A stretch of 6,563 nt of DNA from Bacillaceae bacterium (GTDB lineage Bacteria; Bacillota; Bacilli; Bacillales_A; Planococcaceae), in the NCBI GenBank assembly GCA_030149685.1, contig JASLGI010000079.1:1-6563 (forward strand). Reading direction: 5' to 3'. Below are positions 1 through 5,436 of this stretch, piece after piece (positions within the stretch are counted from its first letter, which is position 1; each line of letters starts with the position of its first letter). The position numbers and the translations under genes are program-made. The notes under the pieces are model-generated. The model ran no database searches. It saw nothing but the letters and a program-made list of their open reading frames with translations, and had not been told where the DNA came from.

Positions 1-154
1 GGGACAGGCCCGTTGATGCCCAGCAACCTGCAAATATTGCGAAGGTGCCAAACCTGCAGCAAGGTGACACTTCCTTGGACGATAAGAGTGAGGGTGTTTG
101 AGCGGATAAGACAAGCCTTCTCTCAAAGTGATAAGTGAGAGTAGGGCTTTTTTT
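1..154 (+). promoter_or_regulatory. S-box (SAM-I) riboswitch with terminator, 5' end cut off
   Basis: This is a cis-acting leader RNA that binds S-adenosylmethionine and ends transcription before metK when SAM is plentiful. Visible family hallmarks are GATGCCCAGCAACC (15-28), GGTGCCAA (44-51), CCTGCAGC (53-60) and the P1 3' arm GATAAGAG (81-88). P3 forms from GC-A-ACC (23-28) with GGTGC (44-48) and is capped by GCAA/TTGC (30-33/37-40). P4 is CAAGG (60-64) with CCTTG (73-77). The P1 5' arm, expected to read about CTCTTATC, lies left of the window. The expression platform can be traced: GAGTGAGGG (86-94) can pair with CCTTCTCTC (116-124) as an antiterminator with one U-U mismatch. That uses part of the P1 arm and the 5' arm of the terminator, so the two states are mutually exclusive. 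Family assignment is firm; the antiterminator pairing is my hand folding. Confidence 0.95.
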
Positions 155-160
155 GTTTTT
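113..160 (+). terminator. Intrinsic terminator of the S-box riboswitch
   Basis: AAGCCTT (113-119) plus CTCTCA (120-125) pairs with TGAGAG (136-141) plus AGGGCTT (143-149). There is one G-U pair and one bulged T at 142, with a 10-nt loop. A run of T (148-154) and a second T stretch (156-160) follow. Its 5' arm is the segment that the antiterminator would sequester, as expected for an OFF switch that responds to SAM. Confidence 0.9.
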
Positions 161-261
161 TACTGCGAAAAGTACGATGTTGAATATAAACGAAGTACTT
201 GACACAGGACGTAGGAGTATCTTATTCAAATGATTAAAGTTTAATTAGGAGGATAAATGCA

Positions 262-1452
262 ATGACAAAGCGCCGACTGTTTACTTCAGAATCAGTCACA
301 GAAGGTCATCCAGACAAAATGTGTGACCAAATTTCAGATGCGATCTTAGATGAAATTTTAAAAGAAGATCCCGATGCTCGAGTAGCGTGTGAGACGACAA
401 TTACGACAGGTCTCGTACTTGTAGCAGGGGAGATTACGACATCGACGTATGTAGATATTCCGAAAGTCGTTCGCGATACAGTTCGCGACATTGGATATAC
501 GCGAGCGAAATATGGATTTGATTATGAAACTTCAGCTGTTCTTACATCTATTGATGAACAATCAGCAGACATTGCTCAAGGTGTTGATACAGCGTTAGAA
601 GCTCGTGAACGTTCAGAAGATGAGTTAGATAAAGTAGGGGCAGGAGACCAAGGGCTAATGTTCGGTTATGCTTCAAATGAAACGCCAGAATTTATGCCAT
701 TACCTATTAGTCTTGCTCATAAAATGTCTTATCGTTTAGCGGAAGTTCGAAAAAAACAAATCGTTCCGTATCTACGTCCAGACGGAAAAACTCAAGTAAC
801 TGTAGAATATAATGAAAACAATGAGCCTGTTCGGGTGGATGCAGTCGTTCTTTCAACACAACATCATCCGGAAGTAACACAGGAGCAAATTGAAAAAGAT
901 ATGCTAGAACAAGTCGTCTACCCTGTCATTCCAAAACAGTTCTTAGACGAACAGACGAAATATTACATTAACCCAACAGGGCGTTTCGTCATTGGTGGAC
1001 CGCAAGGAGATGTCGGCTTAACTGGTCGGAAAATTATCGTCGATACGTACGGAGGAATGGCTCGCCACGGTGGAGGCGCATTTTCAGGGAAAGATCCGAC
1101 AAAAGTGGACCGCTCTGCTTCTTATGCAGCTCGTTATGTTGCGAAAAATATCGTTGCAGCAAAACTTGCTGACCAATGTGAAGTACAGATTGCTTATGCA
1201 ATTGGTGTTGCGCAGCCTGTATCAATTACAGTGGATACATTCGGTACTGGAAAAGTTGAAGAGGCCGTACTTGAAGAAGCCGTACGTAAAGTATTCGATC
1301 TTCGTCCAGCAGGAATTATAGAGATGCTCGATCTACAACGTCCTATTTATAAAGATACAGCTGCTTATGGTCACTTTGGTCGCACTGATGTCGAATTCCC
1401 ATGGGAAAAGACAGATAAGGTTGACGCACTCCGTCAATACGTGACGAAGTAA
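262..1452 (+). CDS. metK: S-adenosylmethionine synthetase (methionine adenosyltransferase)
   Basis: The cytosolic enzyme makes S-adenosylmethionine from methionine and ATP, releasing phosphate and diphosphate; SAM is the main methyl donor. The 396-residue length is standard for bacterial MetK. Visible signatures are GHPDK (15-19) with the ATP-phosphate-contacting His16, the family signature GAGDQG (126-131), and the glycine-rich loop GGGAFSGKD (270-278), which supplies phosphate-binding and catalytic Lys/Asp residues. The N-terminal, central and C-terminal domains all look complete, with no frameshift. The ATG at 262 is preceded by AGGAGG (247-252) at a 9-nt gap and begins the usual N-terminus. 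The S-box riboswitch upstream indicates feedback control by SAM. The gene stands alone, closed by its own terminator; no asnB follows, unlike B. subtilis. Identification is near certain. Confidence 0.99.
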   Translation: MTKRRLFTSESVTEGHPDKMCDQISDAILDEILKEDPDARVACETTITTGLVLVAGEITTSTYVDIPKVVRDTVRDIGYTRAKYGFDYETSAVLTSIDEQSADIAQGVDTALEARERSEDELDKVGAGDQGLMFGYASNETPEFMPLPISLAHKMSYRLAEVRKKQIVPYLRPDGKTQVTVEYNENNEPVRVDAVVLSTQHHPEVTQEQIEKDMLEQVVYPVIPKQFLDEQTKYYINPTGRFVIGGPQGDVGLTGRKIIVDTYGGMARHGGGAFSGKDPTKVDRSASYAARYVAKNIVAAKLADQCEVQIAYAIGVAQPVSITVDTFGTGKVEEAVLEEAVRKVFDLRPAGIIEMLDLQRPIYKDTAAYGHFGRTDVEFPWEKTDKVDALRQYVTK

Positions 1453-1464
1453 TTACTAAGATAA

Positions 1465-1510
1465 AAAGCCTTCCGTTTACTTACATGTAGTTAAGTAGCG
1501 GAAGGTTTTT
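1465..1510. terminator. Bidirectional terminator between metK and ytoA
   Basis: CCTTCCG (1469-1475) pairs perfectly with CGGAAGG (1499-1505). The stem continues inside, past a small asymmetric bulge, with TACTTA (1478-1483) on TAAGTA (1492-1497). It is flanked by an A run on the left (1463-1467) and a T run on the right (1506-1511), so it can end both metK (plus) and ytoA (minus, whose stop is at 1519-1521). Confidence 0.9.
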
Positions 1511-1518
1511 TAATCGTT

Positions 1519-2040
1519 TTAATGCTCGTTCATTTCTTCTTTCTTATAAACTTTCCCTTTTTCGACATAATCTTGAACGATTCGACGCATTTCACTTCGG
1601 TCACGTTCATTTGTTTGTCGAACGACACGGGCTGGAGAGCCGAAAGCGAGACTGTTTGGAGGAATAATAGTACCTGGAGTGATGAGGCTTCCTGCTCCAA
1701 TAAATGCATTTTCTCCGATGACTGCACCGTCTAAAATCGTTGAATCCATGCCGATTAAAGCTCCTTTTTTAATGGTACAACTATGCAATGTCACCCGGTG
1801 GCCGACTGTGACATCAGATTCAATAATCAACGGTTTATTAGGACTTTGATGAAGACAAGATAAGTCTTGAATATTTACGCGGTCGCCAATAATCGTCGGT
1901 GATACATCTCCTCGAATTACAGTATGAAACCAAATGGAAACATCTTTACCGATTGTAACGTCCCCTGAAATAACAGCATTTTGCGCAATAAATGCAGAAG
2001 GATCGATTATCGGATGCTTTCCTTTGTAAGAATAAATCAT
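1519..2040 (-). CDS. ytoA: Gamma-carbonic-anhydrase-like hexapeptide-repeat protein (YtoA/YrdA type)
   Basis: This 173-residue protein should fold as a left-handed beta-helix, seen as repeating [IV]G-x4 turns from about residue 10 to 140 (for example VTIGKD, AVIGEN, AFIGAG), followed by a charged C-terminal helix (144-171). The gamma-carbonic-anhydrase signature is present: VIRGD (41-45) and the three presumed metal ligands His64 (CLH), His81 (VGH) and His86 (TLH), which in the family bind Zn or Fe across a trimer interface. Carbonic anhydrase activity is not proven for most YrdA/YtoA relatives, so the reaction (CO2 hydration) is inferred. The start ATG ends at 2040 and follows a modest ribosome-binding site, AAAGGGAT, on the minus strand. 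The gene is monocistronic, convergent with metK and divergent from the ytpA-like gene. The family is certain, the enzyme activity is not. Confidence 0.93.
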   Translation of the reverse strand: MIYSYKGKHPIIDPSAFIAQNAVISGDVTIGKDVSIWFHTVIRGDVSPTIIGDRVNIQDLSCLHQSPNKPLIIESDVTVGHRVTLHSCTIKKGALIGMDSTILDGAVIGENAFIGAGSLITPGTIIPPNSLAFGSPARVVRQTNERDRSEMRRIVQDYVEKGKVYKKEEMNEH

Positions 2041-2067
2041 AGTATCCCTTTCTTTCTATAAGTGTTG

Positions 2068-2073
2068 TATAAT
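2068..2073 (+). promoter_or_regulatory. Candidate -10 box (TATAAT) for the ytpA-like operon
   Basis: A perfect TATAAT lies about 48 nt before the ATG at 2121 and almost coincides with the minus-strand -10 box of ytoA. No good -35 hexamer stands 16-18 bp upstream (TCCCTT at 2045-2050), so the plus-strand promoter would be weak or activator-dependent. It is the best candidate start for the four-gene run, but uncertain. Confidence 0.4.
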
Positions 2074-2096
2074 AAGCGTACCAAAAGTTTTCTCAA
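2069..2096 (-). promoter_or_regulatory. Probable sigma-A promoter for ytoA
   Basis: Read on the minus strand, TTGAGA (plus 2091-2096) and TATTAT (plus 2069-2074) are 16 bp apart; each matches five of six bases of the sigma-A consensus. Transcription would begin around 2060, about 20 nt before the ytoA start codon, which fits the short gap. It is predicted from sequence only. Confidence 0.6.
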
Positions 2097-2120
2097 GAAG
2101 GAACGAAAGGAGATGTTGTC

Positions 2121-2906
2121 ATGTGGAAATGGGAAGCAGAAGGAGAAGCAAAGGCGGTCGTAGGGATCGTACATGGAGCATATGAAAACCATGAATATTA
2201 TGCGTGGTTTATAGAGAATTTACGCAAAAATGGTTTTCATATTATTGCAGGCGATTTACCTGGCCACCGAATTCCGAAACATATACATAAAGAGTCGTTT
2301 AGTTCATACATGACGTATGTTGAAAAGTTAGTAAAAGTATGTGAAGCGGAAGAACTGCCCTTTTTCTTAGTTGGTCACGGTCTCGGAGGGACGTTGTTAC
2401 TTCGGTTATTGCAACAAGATAAGGTCCCTTGTGCAGGTGTGATATTAACTTCTCCTTGGTTGAGTATTGAGCATCCACCAGAAAATGCGACATCTTTACT
2501 TTCGAAAATTGCATCGACGATCGAACTCGATCATCGGATCGATCCGAAATTAGTTTCTCGTCATGCAGAACATCAAATGCAAATGAGAAATGATCCGAAT
2601 TATAGTCCGATTGTCACTGCCGGATGGTATCGAGAGTTACAGTCAGTGATGAAGACGATCATTTATTCAGAACGTCCTTTTCAAAACGTTCCGATTGCCC
2701 TGTTAGTAGCAGGAGAAGACTACATTACAGACCCAGAAGTCGTTCGAAGTTGGTTGATGAAGAAAAAGTTAGATGAAATTCAGTTTAAAAAGTGGACGAA
2801 TCTTCATCATGATATTATTCAAGAGCCCGAACGTGAACAAGTATATTATTATATTGAATCATTCATGCATAATATATTACGTTCCCTTGGGTATGTGATT
2901 GAATAG
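2121..2906 (+). CDS. ytpA: YtpA-like alpha/beta hydrolase (lysophospholipase family) lacking the nucleophile serine
   Basis: This 261-residue protein belongs to the monoacylglycerol-lipase/lysophospholipase branch of the alpha/beta hydrolases. B. subtilis YtpA, its apparent counterpart, is reported as a phospholipase linked to the antibiotic bacilysocin. Visible features are the oxyanion-hole strand VHGAYENH (17-24), the Asp-containing turn GDLPGH (44-49), the nucleophile elbow at 85-90, the acid AGED (197-200, Asp200) and the His turn LHHDI (228-232, probable catalytic His230). The elbow reads GHGLGG, not GHSxGG: Gly87 (codon GGT, 2379-2381) replaces the serine, one base change from AGT. The frame is otherwise intact and the other two triad residues persist, so loss or change of catalysis is likely rather than decay of the gene. 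The ATG at 2121 follows AAAGGAGAT (2107-2115). The stop codon overlaps the ribosome-binding site of the nuclease gene. There is no signal peptide. Confidence 0.88.
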   Translation: MWKWEAEGEAKAVVGIVHGAYENHEYYAWFIENLRKNGFHIIAGDLPGHRIPKHIHKESFSSYMTYVEKLVKVCEAEELPFFLVGHGLGGTLLLRLLQQDKVPCAGVILTSPWLSIEHPPENATSLLSKIASTIELDHRIDPKLVSRHAEHQMQMRNDPNYSPIVTAGWYRELQSVMKTIIYSERPFQNVPIALLVAGEDYITDPEVVRSWLMKKKLDEIQFKKWTNLHHDIIQEPEREQVYYYIESFMHNILRSLGYVIE

Positions 2907-2911
2907 GAGGT
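2905..2911 (+). promoter_or_regulatory. Ribosome-binding site overlapping the ytpA-like stop codon, sets the TTG start of the nuclease
   Basis: AGGAGGT begins inside the TAG stop (2904-2906) of the hydrolase gene and sits 6 nt before TTG 2918. This supports the TTG as the true start and suggests that the two genes are translated in a coupled way. Confidence 0.85.
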
Positions 2912-2917
2912 AGACGG

Positions 2918-3520
2918 TTGACGAAAGAAAAGAAAAAGCAGTCTCCAATGATGAAGTGGATACAAGGGATAGGTGCGGCTTTACTTTTAGGAGTCATTGC
3001 ACTTTTTGCACCAGAGTTATTAGAAGATGATGTGCCAGAAGGTCTTGTACCAGTAGAACTCGTTCGAGTTGTCGATGGAGATACGATTAAAGTGATGTAT
3101 GAGGGAAAAGAACGGAGTGTCCGTTATTTGTTTATTGATACTCCCGAAACCGTTCATCCGAAGCGTCCGGCACAATGTTTCGGACAAGAAGCATCTGATC
3201 GAAATAAAGAAATTTTACACGCAGCGGACCAAGTGTATTTACATTTTGAAAAGCGAAAAAATGATACGAGTAATCGCGTAGAAGATGAAGATAAGTATGG
3301 TCGTTTACTCGCACATATTTATGCAGATGAAACGAATGTCCAAGAAGTATTGTTAGAAGAAGGACTCGCTCGTTTAGCATTTATTGAAGGATATGACACA
3401 CCGACATTGGATCGTTATAAAGAGGCAGCAAATCAAGCGAAAGCGAAAAAGATCGGTGTTTGGAGTTATGAAGGATATACGACGAATCGAGGATTTCGAG
3501 ATGATGTTTGTACGCCGTAA
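2918..3520 (+). CDS. Thermonuclease-family (SNase-like) nuclease, membrane-anchored or secreted
   Basis: This 200-residue protein carries a Staphylococcus-type nuclease domain (about 44-185), a Ca2+-dependent fold that cleaves DNA and RNA to 3'-phosphate products. The active-site residues all align by spacing: Asp53 and Asp55 in VVDGDT (51-56), Arg69, Asp74 and Glu77 in RYLFIDTPE (69-77), and Arg129 in KYGRLLAHIY (126-135). The N-terminus has a basic stretch (3-14) and one hydrophobic segment (about 15-31), so the enzyme is exported or anchored outside the cell. No lipobox cysteine is present, and cleavage after Ala31 is possible but unclear. Two cysteines, Cys87 and Cys198, could form a disulfide outside the cell. 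Start is TTG with a strong AGGAGGT site. Relatives in B. subtilis include YncB and YokF; I cannot tell which is orthologous. A role in degrading external nucleic acid is inferred. Confidence 0.94.
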   Translation: MTKEKKKQSPMMKWIQGIGAALLLGVIALFAPELLEDDVPEGLVPVELVRVVDGDTIKVMYEGKERSVRYLFIDTPETVHPKRPAQCFGQEASDRNKEILHAADQVYLHFEKRKNDTSNRVEDEDKYGRLLAHIYADETNVQEVLLEEGLARLAFIEGYDTPTLDRYKEAANQAKAKKIGVWSYEGYTTNRGFRDDVCTP

Positions 3521-3527
3521 CTGATTC

Positions 3528-3584
3528 TTTTTGTAGTGAGCAAAAGAGGTGGATTTCACAGATACTTCATGTACACTACAAAAA
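3528..3584. repeat. 11-bp perfect inverted repeat in the leader of the flavin oxidoreductase gene
   Basis: TTTTTGTAGTG (3528-3538) is the exact reverse complement of CACTACAAAAA (3574-3584), with 35 nt between. The right arm runs directly into the AAAGGAGAGG ribosome-binding site (3583-3592). The right arm is followed by A and G, not T, so it is not an intrinsic terminator on either strand. It could be an RNA hairpin near the translation start or a protein-binding dyad. The function is unknown. Confidence 0.75.
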
Positions 3585-3598
3585 AGGAGAGGTTTCGT

Positions 3599-4597
3599 AT
3601 GACGTTAAAATTAAGTGTTTTAGATCAATCCCCGATTTCAAGTGGAAGTAATGCAAAAGAAGCATTACAATATACAGTTAAGTTGGCACAACTAGCCGAT
3701 CGACTAGGTTATACACGTTTTCTCGTGTCTGAACACCACGATGCTCGCACATTGGCAGGGTCATCCCCAGAAATATTAATTACGCATTTAGCAACGATGA
3801 CTGAACGTATTCGCGTAGGTTCTGGAGGGGTTATGTTACCTCATTATTCTGCTTATAAAGTAGCGGAAAACTTTAAAGTATTAGAAGCTTTATTTCCGAA
3901 TCGCATCGATTTAGGTGTAGGGCGTGCACCTGGCGGAATGCCTCGTGCATCGTATGCATTGAATAATGGACAGTATCAGAAAGTCGATCATTATCCAGAG
4001 CAGATTGAAGATTTGCTCGTTTATTTGAATGATGAGGCTTCCAATGATTTTAAATATCCAGGCTTACGGGCGACGCCGATCATAGATACCGTCCCAAAAT
4101 TATGGATGCTCGGTTCGAGTCCAAATTCTGCACAATTAGCAGCAGAAAAAGAGCTACCGTATATTTTTGCTCATTTTATTAATAATGAAGCAGGAGAAGT
4201 GGCAATGCGCACGTATCATAATGAATATTCACCGAATGCTAACCGTCCGAAAGAAAGTGCGGTAGCGGTATTCTTCGTTTGCGCAGAGACAGAAGAAGAA
4301 GTAGAAGAAATCGTTTCTTCTCTAGATTTATCCCTTCTTATGCTTGCGCAAGGAATGCCTTCAAATGGAACGCCGAGTCCAGAGTTTGCGATGAATTATC
4401 CATATACGGCATTTGATCGTCGAGCGATCGCTGAGAACAGAAAACGCATGGTCATCGGCACACCGAAGCAAGTTCGTGCTCAACTCGAACAATTAGCAGA
4501 GCTTTATGATACTGATGAATTTATTTTAGTGATGACTGCTTATGATTATGAGAAAAAGTTAAAAGCGTATGAGTTGTTAGCAAAAGAGATGTTATAA
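3599..4597 (+). CDS. LLM-class (luciferase-like) flavin-dependent oxidoreductase, group 1 / MsnO8-like
   Basis: This 332-residue cytosolic protein has the bacterial-luciferase TIM-barrel fold and probably uses FMNH2 from a partner reductase to oxidise an unknown substrate. Typical marks of the group (B. subtilis YwcH, YtmO and relatives) are the N-terminal LSVLDQSPIS (5-14), SEHHD (44-48), the stretch SSPEILITHLATMTERIRVG (55-74), RIDLGVGRAPGG (102-113) and LGSSPNSAQLA (171-181). Length is normal for the group. The frame stays open 21 codons upstream to a GTG at 3536, but ATG 3599 is preferred: AAAGGAGAGG (3583-3592) lies 6 nt before it and family homology begins there. It follows the nuclease gene by 78 bp, a gap that holds the inverted repeat, and overlaps the ribosome-binding site of the next gene. 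Fold assignment is secure; the substrate is unknown. Confidence 0.93.
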   Translation: MTLKLSVLDQSPISSGSNAKEALQYTVKLAQLADRLGYTRFLVSEHHDARTLAGSSPEILITHLATMTERIRVGSGGVMLPHYSAYKVAENFKVLEALFPNRIDLGVGRAPGGMPRASYALNNGQYQKVDHYPEQIEDLLVYLNDEASNDFKYPGLRATPIIDTVPKLWMLGSSPNSAQLAAEKELPYIFAHFINNEAGEVAMRTYHNEYSPNANRPKESAVAVFFVCAETEEEVEEIVSSLDLSLLMLAQGMPSNGTPSPEFAMNYPYTAFDRRAIAENRKRMVIGTPKQVRAQLEQLAELYDTDEFILVMTAYDYEKKLKAYELLAKEML

Positions 4598-4609
4598 GGA
4601 GGAGATCAC

Positions 4610-4834
4610 ATGCGTCGTCGATTATGGGAAGAAGATGAACATTGGATTGAAGAGGATTATCGTGAACTAGAAGGCGGAGCATTTCAACCGCATGACCCAT
4701 TTGCTCCAAACGTCCAACAGATGCAAGAACACGAAGCACCTTTTGGACAAACACCTAATCAATGTATGAACATTCAGAGTTTCGAAGAGTTTTTAGATGC
4801 GGACGAGCTTGACCGACCACGTCGAAAAAAATAA
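4610..4834 (+). CDS. Small acidic hypothetical protein (74 residues)
   Basis: I do not recognise this protein. It opens with a basic MRRRLW, then a very acidic, Trp/Tyr-bearing helix-like stretch (7-21). The middle is rich in Pro, Gln and His (25-50), a second acidic patch FEEFLDADELD (58-68) follows, and the end is basic, RPRRKK (69-74). It has a single Cys52, no membrane segment, no signal peptide and no metal-binding motif that I can name. The evidence that it is real is positional: a strong AAGGAGGAG (4596-4604) starts within the stop codon of the flavin oxidoreductase, the ATG is 12 bp after that stop, and a solid terminator follows 7 bp after its own stop. Translation is probably coupled to the gene upstream. 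It looks like a partly disordered small cytosolic protein; function unknown. Confidence 0.78.
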   Translation: MRRRLWEEDEHWIEEDYRELEGGAFQPHDPFAPNVQQMQEHEAPFGQTPNQCMNIQSFEEFLDADELDRPRRKK

Positions 4835-4840
4835 ACGATT

Positions 4841-4883
4841 AAAAGGTGCGCAATGAATTATTCGTTGCGCGCCTTTTGTTTTT
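4841..4883. terminator. Strong shared terminator between the 74-residue gene and the YaiI-family gene
   Basis: AAAAGGTGCGCAA (4841-4853) pairs along 13 bp with TTGCGCGCCTTTT (4865-4877), with a single T-G wobble and an 11-nt loop. T-rich sequence follows on the plus strand (4874-4883). On the minus strand the stem ends in TTTT and a further T run follows near 4824-4831. It should stop transcription in both directions. It overlaps the last codons and stop (4858-4860) of the minus-strand gene. Confidence 0.92.
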
Positions 4884-5307
4884 GACAATAAGTAGTTATC
4901 GCTTGAATGAAAGCATGATCATTTTTCTTCGTTCGCTTTTTTGGTCCTTTTGTTCGAATGCCGGCTCGACGCTTTTGTTGATTACTATGTCTTCGCGCGA
5001 GTAAAAAGTCGATTGTTAACGGATCATAAAATTTCCCGTCATGGTGTAGGGCTTCTGCGTTTTTAGCGAGTACAATGGCAGCGAGTCCGTAATCTTGCGT
5101 AATGACGAGATCTCCTTTTTTTACATAAGGTAAAAGAGCGAAGTCGACAGCATCTGGTCCACTTCCGACAACGATTGTTTTAGCAGGTGGTACGTAGATT
5201 TCGTGAGAAAAATCGCAAAAAATATAACAAGGTATTCCGTAAGATTTACTAATTTCTACTGTTTCACGAACAACGGGAGAAGCATCAGCATCGATAAAAA
5301 TTGTCAT
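4858..5307 (-). CDS. YaiI/YqxD family protein (UPF0178, PIN-like)
   Basis: This 149-residue protein matches the UPF0178 family (E. coli YaiI, B. subtilis YqxD), which has a PIN/NYN-like nuclease-type fold but no established reaction. Visible are the N-terminal IFIDADASPV (3-12) with Asp6 and Asp8, the VGSGPDAVDFALL segment (47-59), GDLVITQDYGLA (65-76) with a further candidate acidic metal ligand at Asp72, and a basic C-terminal GPKKRTKKND (120-129). The family usually reads DADACPV; here residue 10 is Ser (TCT) instead of Cys. It is encoded alone, divergent from pepA, whereas in B. subtilis yqxD lies beside dnaG, so it may be a paralogue or a relocated copy. The ribosome-binding site is weak to moderate (AGAAGGGAT on the minus strand). 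Its 3' end forms part of the shared terminator hairpin. Family call is good; nuclease activity is only inferred. Confidence 0.88.
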   Translation of the reverse strand: MTIFIDADASPVVRETVEISKSYGIPCYIFCDFSHEIYVPPAKTIVVGSGPDAVDFALLPYVKKGDLVITQDYGLAAIVLAKNAEALHHDGKFYDPLTIDFLLARRHSNQQKRRAGIRTKGPKKRTKKNDHAFIQAITTYCQKQKARNE

Positions 5308-5329
5308 ATCATCCCTTCTTTCTCTCTTT

Positions 5330-5335
5330 AGTATA
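5330..5335 (-). promoter_or_regulatory. Candidate -10 box for the YaiI-family gene
   Basis: On the minus strand TATACT (plus 5330-5335) matches five of six -10 bases and lies about 22 nt before the start codon. No convincing -35 is found; the best at 17-18 bp spacing is TTCCCC (plus 5354-5359), inside a dyad. Low confidence. Confidence 0.35.
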
Positions 5336-5351
5336 AAGGAAATTCAAAGAA

Positions 5352-5370
5352 AAGGGGAAAAGTTTCCCTT
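5352..5370. repeat. Compact dyad in the yaiI-pepA intergenic region
   Basis: GGGAAA (5355-5360) and TTTCCC (5363-5368) form an inverted repeat around AG, extended by AA and TT outside, with one extra G on the left. The 2-nt centre is too tight for an RNA hairpin with full arms, so a DNA operator is more likely if it means anything. It lies between the two divergent promoters, just upstream of the pepA -35 box. I do not match it to a known regulator. Confidence 0.4.
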
Positions 5371-5398
5371 AGGCAAAAGTACAAAAGTGTGGTAAAAT
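5370..5398 (+). promoter_or_regulatory. Probable extended -10 sigma-A promoter for pepA
   Basis: TAGGCA (5370-5375) and TAAAAT (5393-5398) are 17 bp apart, and TGG directly before the -10 (5390-5392) gives the extended TGn motif. Transcription would start near 5405, leaving a leader of about 32 nt with AAGGAGG (5420-5426) before the ATG at 5437. Confidence 0.65.
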
Positions 5399-5436
5399 AG
5401 AGAAAGATTTGACAACTTGAAGGAGGAAAAGAACGA

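Noticed and set aside
257..265. Two-codon upstream reading frame (ATG CAA TGA) overlapping the metK start
   Set aside because: It is only 4 nt from the ribosome-binding site, too close for normal initiation, and is most simply explained as chance in an AT-rich leader.
1070..1321. 83-codon plus-strand frame inside metK
   Set aside because: It is an alternate frame of a highly conserved gene with no initiation signal or homology.
3536..3598. GTG-initiated 21-codon N-terminal extension of the flavin oxidoreductase
   Set aside because: No ribosome-binding site precedes the GTG, the extension has no family similarity, and a strong AAAGGAGAGG site stands 6 nt before ATG 3599.
3521..3598. Intrinsic terminator after the nuclease gene
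   Set aside because: The inverted repeat there has A residues, not T, after its right arm in both readings, so it lacks the U tract needed.
5409..5414. Perfect TTGACA in the pepA leader as a second -35 box
   Set aside because: The position 17 bp downstream falls on the ribosome-binding/start region with no -10-like sequence, so it cannot drive pepA.
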